A DNA stretch of 64,000 nucleotides from Mesorhizobium sp. (GTDB lineage Bacteria > Pseudomonadota > Alphaproteobacteria > Rhizobiales > Rhizobiaceae): the NCBI RefSeq assembly GCF_017306545.1, contig NZ_JAFKID010000006.1, positions 1 to 64,000 of the forward strand, read 5' to 3'. Of the stretch, positions 58,595 to 64,000 are shown one piece after another (position 1 is the first letter of the stretch; every line of letters begins with the position of its first letter). The position numbers were made by a program, and so were the translations under genes. A model generated the notes under the pieces. It ran no database searches. It had not been told where the DNA came from and saw nothing but the letters and a program-made list of their open reading frames with translations.

Positions 58595-58696
58595 GAGCAT
58601 TTCCAGCAAAAGTGTGAAACGGTTTTGCGTCCGGAAATGCGGCCAAATCAAAGGAACGGAGCGGTTCGCAGGTTCTGTAAAAATCAGAACCGCTCT
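58595..58696. repeat. dispersed ~100-bp repeat, family C copy 2
   Basis: GAGCATTTCCAGCAAAAGTG TGAAACGGTTTTGCGTCCGG continues into CAAATCAAAGGAACGGAGCG and ends CAGAACCGCTCT. The first 60 bases differ from copy 1 at 51873 at only a few positions. It occupies a third of the 298-bp gap before the P450 gene. Confidence 0.88.
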
Positions 58697-58866
58697 CGTG
58701 ACCATCAGCTATGGCAAGCGTTCGCGGGCGACAAGACCATTTGTCAGAGAAAAGGCTATTCAACCATGAACAGTCCGTTCTCTGCCCGGCAACGCCGTTT
58801 CGCCACATGGACGCCCGCTTTGGCCGCCATTACTATGAGCAAGCACGGAGGTTCTGACCGCCAAGC

Positions 58867-60258
58867 ATGGACAGCAAGCCCGCTCCCTTTGTCCCGCCCG
58901 CGCCGAAGCCACGCACCGTGCCGCCGTCGACGCTGGAGATGATCCGCATCGTCTACCGCAATCCGCTCGAACTGTGGGGCGAGCCTTCCTACAACGAGCC
59001 CTGGATTTCGGTAACGGGCGTCGGCGGGCCGCTGGTCATTGCCAACGACCCGGAACTGATCCGCCATGTGCTGGTCGACAACGCCAAGAACTATAAGATG
59101 GCGACGGTGCGCCAGAAGATTCTCAGGCCCATTCTGCGCGACGGCCTGCTGACGGCGGAAGGCGACGTGTGGCGGCGCTCGCGCAAGGCGATGGCGCCGG
59201 TGTTCACACCGCGCAACATCTTCGGCTTCGCGCCGGCCATGCTGAAACGGACCCTCGATTTTGCCGGCCGCTACCAGGACGGAACCGTCTCCGACATCGC
59301 TCACGACATGACGATGTTGACCTACGAGATTCTCGCCGAGACGCTGTTCTCGGGCGAGATAGCCGGCAGCAAGGACACGTTCGCGCAGGATATCGACCGG
59401 CTTCTGGAAACCATGGGCCGCGTCGATCCGCTCGACCTCTTGCGCGCCCCCGACTGGCTGCCGCGCCTCACCCGCATCCGCGGCCGCAAGGTCATGGCCT
59501 ATTTCCGAGGCATCGTCTCCGATACGATGGCCTTGCGCGAGGACAGGCTGAAACGCGACCCGGCCGGCGCGCCGCAGGACTTCCTCACTCTGCTTCTGCA
59601 GGCGGAAGGCCCAGGCGGCCTGACGCGCGACGAGATCGAGGACAACATCATCACCTTCATCGGTGCCGGCCACGAAACGACGGCGCGCGCGCTCGGCTGG
59701 ACGCTGTTTTGCCTCGCCGAAGCGCCGTGGGAACGCGAGCCGGTGGAGCGCGAGATCGACGCCGTGCTGGCGGCCGAGCCGGACCCGGCGAAATGGCTCG
59801 ACCTCATGCCGCTCACCCGCGCCGTCTTCGACGAGGCGTTGCGCCTCTATCCGCCGGCGCCTTCGATCAACCGCGAGCCGATCATGCCCGAAACCTTCCG
59901 GTCGAAATCGGGGCAGGAGCTTTACATTCCGCCCAAGGCGGCCGTTCTGGTGATGCCCTGGGTCGTCCACCGCCATCGCAGGCTGTGGAAAGACCCGGAG
60001 GCTTTCATCCCGTCGCGCTTCCATCCCGGCAACCGCGAGGCGATCGACCGTTTCCAGTACCTGCCCTTCGGCGCCGGGCCGCGCGTGTGCATCGGCGCCG
60101 CCTTCGCCATGCAGGAGGCGATCATCGCGCTCGCCGTGCTGATGGCGCGCTTCCGCTTTGATACGGTGGCCGAGACGAAACCGTGGCCGGTGCAGAAGCT
60201 GACCACCCAGCCGCAGGGCGGCCTGCCGATGCGGATCACCAGGAGAACAAGGCGATGA
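58867..60258 (+). CDS. cytochrome P450
   Basis: A 463-residue P450, a heme monooxygenase. I-helix oxygen-binding motif [12 protein letters not shown] (about residues 266-276), ExxR helix [12 protein letters not shown], and heme loop [17 protein letters not shown] with the iron-ligand Cys at residue 408. No membrane anchor is seen, so it is a soluble type. The substrate is unknown (fatty acids or alkanes are typical guesses). It overlaps the downstream acylphosphatase gene by 4 bp (ATGA). The nearest upstream GGAGG lies 14 bp from the ATG, so the start is moderately sure. Confidence 0.9.
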   Translation: MDSKPAPFVPPAPKPRTVPPSTLEMIRIVYRNPLELWGEPSYNEPWISVTGVGGPLVIANDPELIRHVLVDNAKNYKMATVRQKILRPILRDGLLTAEGDVWRRSRKAMAPVFTPRNIFGFAPAMLKRTLDFAGRYQDGTVSDIAHDMTMLTYEILAETLFSGEIAGSKDTFAQDIDRLLETMGRVDPLDLLRAPDWLPRLTRIRGRKVMAYFRGIVSDTMALREDRLKRDPAGAPQDFLTLLLQAEGPGGLTRDEIEDNIITFIGAGHETTARALGWTLFCLAEAPWEREPVEREIDAVLAAEPDPAKWLDLMPLTRAVFDEALRLYPPAPSINREPIMPETFRSKSGQELYIPPKAAVLVMPWVVHRHRRLWKDPEAFIPSRFHPGNREAIDRFQYLPFGAGPRVCIGAAFAMQEAIIALAVLMARFRFDTVAETKPWPVQKLTTQPQGGLPMRITRRTRR

Positions 60259-60536
60259 CCGCCGACCGGCATTGCGTGGCGGTGCGCGTGACCGGCCGCG
60301 TCCAGGGCGTCGGTTTTCGCGACTGGACGGTCGGCGAGGCGCGCCGGCTCGGCCTGGAAGGCTGGGTGCGCAACCAGCCCGACGGCTCCGTCAAGGCGGT
60401 GATCGCCGGCAGCGAGGCCGCGATTGCTTCCATGCTGAACGCCTTCCGGCACGGCCCGCCCGGCGCCCGTGTCATCGACGTCATGCAGGAACACGGCGAC
60501 GACGTCGGCCTGTCGGGGTTCGTGATCGCGCCGTGA
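60255..60536 (+). CDS. acyP: acylphosphatase
   Basis: A 93-residue acylphosphatase: [20 protein letters not shown] (catalytic Arg) and [20 protein letters not shown] (catalytic Asn). It hydrolyses acyl-phosphates such as 1,3-bisphosphoglycerate or carbamoyl phosphate. Starts in the ATGA overlap with the P450 gene, so translation is coupled. A family B repeat follows. Confidence 0.93.
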   Translation: MTADRHCVAVRVTGRVQGVGFRDWTVGEARRLGLEGWVRNQPDGSVKAVIAGSEAAIASMLNAFRHGPPGARVIDVMQEHGDDVGLSGFVIAP

Positions 60537-60564
60537 CGCGGTGAGCAGGTGCACGGGAAGGCGC

Positions 60565-60706
60565 ACCCCCCCCCCGCCCCTAACCCCTCCCTACAAGGGG
60601 GAGGGAGACTTTACGGCAACGATGCCATCCATCGCGGTGACGATCTTGGATGAGACGGCGGCGCCGGCGTCTCCCTCCCCCTTGAGGGGAAGGGACAGGG
60701 GGGTAT
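60565..60706. repeat. palindromic G/C-rich intergenic repeat, family B copy 3
   Basis: It begins with a C10 run and CGCCCCTAACCCCTCCCTAC, then has GACGGCGGCGCCGGCGTCTC CCTCCCCCTTGAGG near its end, matching copy 2 at 55095. Downstream of acyP and just before the yraN stop on the opposite strand. Confidence 0.87.
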
Positions 60707-60737
60707 GCGACGGAGCAGCTCCGACAGACCAACCTCT

Positions 60738-61115
60738 TCAACCACGTCCCTGAAAGATATTCTCCACATGCACCGGCCAGCGCCAGGGCAGCACGGCCAT
60801 CATGTCGAAGCGCACCGACAGCCGGCCATAGTCCGGCTGTCTGGCCAGCCAAAGGTCGGCGGCCCGTTCGATACGATGCTCCGATTCGGAGACGATCGCT
60901 TGCATCGCCTCGATTAGCGTGGGCCGCGCCTTCACCTCAACGATCAGCACGAGGTCGCCGCGCCGGGCGATCAGGTCGATCTCGCCGAGCTTCGTGCGGT
61001 ATCGGCGGGCGAGGATGCGATACCCTTTCGCCATCAGCGCCGCCGCCGCCAGCCACTCGCCGCGATGGCCGCGCCGATAGGATTTGCGCCGTTTCAGGGT
61101 GGCGGCGTCAGCCAC
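60738..61115 (-). CDS. yraN: YraN-family (UPF0102) putative endonuclease
   Basis: A 125-residue protein of the UPF0102/YraN family: [40 protein letters not shown] and [16 protein letters not shown] are typical blocks with the E-(x)-K-like nuclease core (GEIDLI...VEVKAR). Related to Holliday-junction-resolvase-like nucleases; biochemical role not established. Its start overlaps the rsmI stop by 8 bp, a widely kept arrangement (rsmI-yraN). Confidence 0.92.
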   Translation of the reverse strand: MADAATLKRRKSYRRGHRGEWLAAAALMAKGYRILARRYRTKLGEIDLIARRGDLVLIVEVKARPTLIEAMQAIVSESEHRIERAADLWLARQPDYGRLSVRFDMMAVLPWRWPVHVENIFQGRG

Positions 61116-62007
61116 CGGCGGCCTCCTTCAACTCCAGCAGCCGGCGATAGAGCGCCTGCTTCGGCTGGCCGGTCATCTTCGCCGCTTCCGCCGCCGCTTT
61201 CGAGGCCGGCATGTCGCGGGCGAGCGACGCGAGCAACGCATCGACGTCGCCGGCGCTTTGCTCGACAGGCAGGGGCGGGCCGACGCACACGACGATCTCG
61301 CCCTTCGGCGTATCGGCCGCCGCATAGTGGGCCGCAAGCTCGGCCAGCGTGCCGCGCCTCACCTCCTCGAACGCCTTGGTGAGTTCGCGTCCCACCGCCG
61401 CCGCGCGGCCGCCGCCCAGCGCCTCGGCCATCGCACCCAGCGCCTCGGTGAGCCGGCGCGGCGATTCGTAAAAAATCAGCGTTGCCGGCACGGCGCGCAG
61501 TTCCTCCAGCCGCGCCTTGCGCTGCCCTGTCTTCACCGGCAAAAAACCGGCGAACAGGAAGGTGTCGGACGGCAGGCCGGAGGCCGTCAGCGCCGCCAGC
61601 ACCGCCGAAGCACCGGGCACCGGCACGACGCGGATACCCTTTCCCAGCGCTTCGCCGACCAGCCGGTAGCCGGGGTCGGACACCAGCGGCGTGCCGGCGT
61701 CGGAAATCAGCGCGACGCTCTTGCCCGCTTCCAGCGCCGCGATCAGTTTCGGCCCGGCCTCGACCGCATTGTGCTCGTGATAGGCGGTGGTGCGCCGGCG
61801 GATGCCGTAGCGCTCCAAAAGCACGCGGCTCACCCGCGTGTCCTCGCAGGCGAGGATGTCGGCCGCCGCCAGCGTCTCCAGCGCCCGCAAGGTGATGTCG
61901 GCGAGGTTGCCGATCGGCGTCGCAACCAGGTAAAGCGCGCCTGCAAGCGGCCGCGCCGCGATCTCGGCCTGGCCGATCAGGTAGCTGTGTTTCCCGCCGC
62001 TCTCCAT
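61108..62007 (-). CDS. rsmI: 16S rRNA (cytidine-1402-2'-O)-methyltransferase
   Basis: A 299-residue SAM-dependent tetrapyrrole-methylase-fold enzyme: [75 protein letters not shown] and [14 protein letters not shown]. It methylates the 2'-OH of C1402 in 16S rRNA. The ATG at 62005-62007 is used; a GTG five codons earlier is possible. Followed by yraN with an 8-bp overlap. Confidence 0.95.
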   Translation of the reverse strand: MESGGKHSYLIGQAEIAARPLAGALYLVATPIGNLADITLRALETLAAADILACEDTRVSRVLLERYGIRRRTTAYHEHNAVEAGPKLIAALEAGKSVALISDAGTPLVSDPGYRLVGEALGKGIRVVPVPGASAVLAALTASGLPSDTFLFAGFLPVKTGQRKARLEELRAVPATLIFYESPRRLTEALGAMAEALGGGRAAAVGRELTKAFEEVRRGTLAELAAHYAAADTPKGEIVVCVGPPLPVEQSAGDVDALLASLARDMPASKAAAEAAKMTGQPKQALYRRLLELKEAAGG

Positions 62008-62178
62008 GGCCCTGTCTCGCACGGATTAACGGCGCTTGCAAAAGCGTGAACCGTGCCGCCTTCGCTTTGCCACAGTCGGGCAGGACAAAGCGGCGCGGGC
62101 CAGAGGAGCGCCATGCCGAACCGATTCGATATTTTCCTGCCGCGCATCACCGAAATGCGGACGAGCCGCGAAGGTGGC

Positions 62179-62610
62179 TCAGCCGCGCCAGGCGATCAGC
62201 ACCGCGCCGCCGGCAATCAGGCCGACGCCAAGCCAGTTCGCCGGGCCAAGCCGCTCGCCGAGAAACAGCGCGCCGAACACCGCCACCAGCACGACGCTTA
62301 ACTTGTCGATCGGCGCCACCCGCGCCGCGTCGCCGAGCTTGAGGGCGCGGAAGTAGCACAGCCACGACGCCCCGGTGGCGAGACCGGACAGGATCAGGAA
62401 CAGCCAGGTCCGGCCGGAAATGGCGTTCGGCGCCTGGAACTTGCCCATCATGGCCAGGATCGCCGCCAGCACCGCGACGATGACCAGCGTGCGGATGAAG
62501 GTCGCCAGATCGGAATCGATCGCCTCCACGCCCACCTTGGCGAAGATCGCCGTCAGCGCCGCGAACGCGGCCGACAGAACGGCCCAGAATTGCCAGGAGG
62601 AGAGGGTCAA
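62179..62610 (-). CDS. small EamA-family (four-helix DMT) transporter
   Basis: A 143-residue EamA protein with four or five hydrophobic helices (WQFWAVLSAAFAALTAIFAK, TFIRTLVIVAVLAAILAMM, LFLILSGLATGASWLCYFRA, WLGVGLIAGGAVLIAWRG). It is the short DMT form that needs to dimerise. The TTG at 62608-62610 is taken as start: GGGAG lies 6 bp before and the family usually begins at this point. An ATG at 62628 would overlap the preceding gene. One base separates it from the DUF2442 stop. Substrate unknown. Confidence 0.78.
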   Translation of the reverse strand: MTLSSWQFWAVLSAAFAALTAIFAKVGVEAIDSDLATFIRTLVIVAVLAAILAMMGKFQAPNAISGRTWLFLILSGLATGASWLCYFRALKLGDAARVAPIDKLSVVLVAVFGALFLGERLGPANWLGVGLIAGGAVLIAWRG

Positions 62611-62611
62611 T

Positions 62612-63019
62612 TCACGCTCCCGACGCATTCTTCGGCCGCCCGCCTTTGGCGCCGTTGGTTCGGGCCGCTGCCGCCTTCGCACTCGATTTTACCTGCCCGG
62701 CCCGGCGGGCCATGTAGCTTCGAGTGCCGAACAGACCGGCCATCAGCCCCGGCACCGAAATGTCGACGTCGAGGTCTTCCCAATGCAGGCCGTAGCCTGC
62801 ACCGAGAATCTCGACATTCGACAACTGCCGGTCGTCGGCCCGTTCGAGCCCCTGGACCAGTCTTGGGGGGAAGGCGAGCGAACATTGATTGGTCAGTTCG
62901 ACCACCATGCGGTCGCGTTGCCGGTCATAACGGGCGGACGCGGCCCGCGGCTCGGCACTCCGCAGAAGCCGACCCCGTTCGGCAGCGGCGTCGATTTCAG
63001 CATCGGTCAGTTCAGCCAT
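62612..63019 (-). CDS. DUF2442 domain protein
   Basis: A 135-residue protein with an N-terminal acidic segment (MAELTDAEIDAAAERGR), then the DUF2442 core RYDRQRDRMVVELTNQCSLA, FPPRLVQGLERADD and ILGAGYGLHWEDLDVDISVP and a basic, Ala/Lys-rich tail. The family has no defined function. It overlaps the upstream DUF4160 gene by 8 bp. DUF2442-DUF4160 pairs recur and have been suggested to be toxin-antitoxin-like. Confidence 0.82.
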   Translation of the reverse strand: MAELTDAEIDAAAERGRLLRSAEPRAASARYDRQRDRMVVELTNQCSLAFPPRLVQGLERADDRQLSNVEILGAGYGLHWEDLDVDISVPGLMAGLFGTRSYMARRAGQVKSSAKAAAARTNGAKGGRPKNASGA

Positions 63020-63251
63020 GGATTTCCTCCCATCGCCGCAGAAAGGATGACTGATTCTCGACTACGACCTGCATTGCGCTTCTCGCCTCGGCGTGAGCCA
63101 TGCCGTCCGTCCAGATCAGCTTCGGCCTGTCGCTTAGGTCCGCCAGATTGATCTTGGCCTGCCCGTCTCCGAAGACGTGGACATGCGCCGGCTCATGGTC
63201 ATCGACGGAGATGACGACACGCAGTCCGTATTGACGGTGGATCGTCACCAT
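63012..63251 (-). CDS. DUF4160 domain protein
   Basis: A 79-residue protein: MVTIHRQYGLRVVISVDDHE PAHVHVFGDGQAKINL is the DUF4160 signature (HxPxHVHV-type), ending ENQSSFLRRWEEIHG. Paired by overlapping translation (8 bp) with the DUF2442 gene. Toxin or metal-dependent role is only suspected. It starts 52 bp from the end of the hemW gene on the same strand. Confidence 0.83.
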   Translation of the reverse strand: MVTIHRQYGLRVVISVDDHEPAHVHVFGDGQAKINLADLSDRPKLIWTDGMAHAEARSAMQVVVENQSSFLRRWEEIHG

Positions 63252-63303
63252 GGTTGGAAATAACCCATCGGGATGGGTTTTTCAAGGATGTCGTCAGAAG
63301 CGC

Positions 63304-64000
63304 CTACCGCGCCAGGTCCGCCACGACGGCGTCCAGAACGATCATCCCGGCGGGCGTGGCGCGCAGGCGCGAATTGCCGACCGGCGCCACGAGGCCCTCC
63401 TCCTGGAGAATAGACAGTCGCGCCGCCGGCAGGCCTCGCCCGGCATATTGCTCGTAGCGGGCAAGGTCGATGCCTTCGGCCAGCCTGAGGCCCATCAGAA
63501 GGAATTCGTCGGCCTCCTCGGAGCGCGTCAGCACCTCGCCGCCGGCGACGCCGTCGCCTTTCGCCTCGACCAGCGAAAGCCATGTCTCCGGCATTTTTTC
63601 GGTAAAAGTCACGATGCGCCGTCCGTCCTCGACGAAACGGCCGTGCGCGCCGGGGCCGACGCCGACATACTCGCCGTAGCGCCAATAGGTCAGGTTGTGC
63701 CGGCTTTCGGCGCCCGGCCTGGCGTGGTTGGAGATCTCGTAGGCCGGCAGGCCTCGGGCCGCCGTCACCTCTTGCGTGAGCTGGTAGAGGTCGGCCGCCA
63801 GATCGGGGTCGGGGATGGCGAATTTCCTCGCCTTGTGCAGGGCGTAGAAGGGCGTGCCTTCCTCGATGGTGAGCTGGTAGAGCGACAGGTGGTCGGCGGC
63901 GTGGCTGATCGCCTCCTCCAGTTCCGCCCGCCATGCCTCCAATGTCTGGCCGGGCCGGGCATAGATCAGGTCGAAAGACAAACGCGGAAAGGTTTCGCGC
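63304..64000 (-). CDS. hemW: HemW-type radical SAM protein, C-terminal part (runs off the window end)
   Basis: The open frame enters at the window end and stops at 63304, so ~231 C-terminal residues are present. They carry the end of the radical SAM barrel (SFDLIYARPGQTLEAWRAEL, HLSLYQLTIEEGTPFY) and the HemW-specific YEISNHARPGAESRHNLTYW and GEYVGVGPGAHGRF blocks. HemW is a heme chaperone, formerly called coproporphyrinogen oxidase-like. The CxxxCxxC cluster site lies outside the window. Confidence 0.93.
   Translation of the reverse strand, partial: RETFPRLSFDLIYARPGQTLEAWRAELEEAISHAADHLSLYQLTIEEGTPFYALHKARKFAIPDPDLAADLYQLTQEVTAARGLPAYEISNHARPGAESRHNLTYWRYGEYVGVGPGAHGRFVEDGRRIVTFTEKMPETWLSLVEAKGDGVAGGEVLTRSEEADEFLLMGLRLAEGIDLARYEQYAGRGLPAARLSILQEEGLVAPVGNSRLRATPAGMIVLDAVVADLAR

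Noticed and set aside
60566-60575. C10 run near acyP
   Set aside because: Homopolymer within the family B repeat, outside genes; might be a sequencing length error but has no coding effect.

Overview
The window is high-G+C bacterial chromosome and reads as an alphaproteobacterium of the order Hyphomicrobiales (Rhizobiales), most like Mesorhizobium or another Phyllobacteriaceae. The basis is the rsmI-yraN-hemW neighbourhood, the split three-gene pnt transhydrogenase preceded by an aa3-type cytochrome oxidase subunit IV gene, membrane-bound PuuD-type urate oxidation, a CtrA-type TTAA-N7-TTAA box, and abundant short palindromic intergenic repeats. No rRNA, tRNA, CRISPR array, transposase or prophage was seen. 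Taxonomy is inferred from gene content only.

Layout. 1-3.0 kb: end of a LacI-type regulator, a small glycosyltransferase, a PA0069-type radical SAM protein and rnhB. 3.1-8.2 kb: a four-gene oligopeptide-type ABC importer. 8.4-9.0 kb: a RelB/StbD-RelE/StbE toxin-antitoxin pair. 9.0-28 kb: a large aerobic purine (urate/allantoin) catabolic region with a deaminase, allA, allE, a puuE-uraD fusion, uraH, xdhABC, a LysR regulator, puuD, guaD and glycerate kinase, plus dps, a VOC protein, an UPF0303 protein, a glutamine-synthetase-like ligase and a class III aminotransferase. 28-34 kb: a WD40 protein, a COG0523 zinc GTPase, MarR and LacI regulators, a 2-hydroxyacid dehydrogenase and a class I amidotransferase-type hydrolase. 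34-39 kb: a TakP-type TRAP transporter. 39-45 kb: an orphan LivH permease, a CGNR zinc-finger protein with a lipoprotein, and a fused indolepyruvate oxidoreductase. 45-52 kb: a GGDEF-EAL protein, a LuxI/FeeM-like acyltransferase behind a CtrA box, small membrane proteins and pntAA-pntAB-pntB. 52-55 kb: dpaL with an M20 hydrolase and a divergent Lrp regulator. 55-64 kb: gyrB, an FMN reductase, P450-acyP, yraN, rsmI, a small EamA transporter, a DUF2442/DUF4160 pair and the 3' part of hemW.

How it works together. Guanine deaminase and xanthine dehydrogenase (XdhA/B, matured by XdhC) give urate. PuuD oxidises urate at the membrane and its cytochrome c tail can hand electrons to the respiratory chain. 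UraH and the UraD half of the fusion give allantoin, and the PuuE half opens it to allantoate. AllE and AllA act on ureidoglycine and ureidoglycolate, releasing glyoxylate. Glycerate kinase and the 2-hydroxyacid dehydrogenase would fit glyoxylate assimilation. An allantoate amidohydrolase is not visible in the window.

The most unusual signals are: a palindromic intergenic repeat carried in frame inside xdhC (about 40 extra residues), from a family with six loci all within 13-29 kb; a LuxI/FeeM-like N-acyl synthase homolog with a perfect CtrA box, next to a cyclic-di-GMP enzyme; a dpaL-M20-Lrp locus resembling E. coli ygeX-ygeY; a perfect 25-bp palindrome ahead of a LacI gene; and an overlapping DUF4160-DUF2442 pair. 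No wholly new system could be demonstrated from sequence alone.
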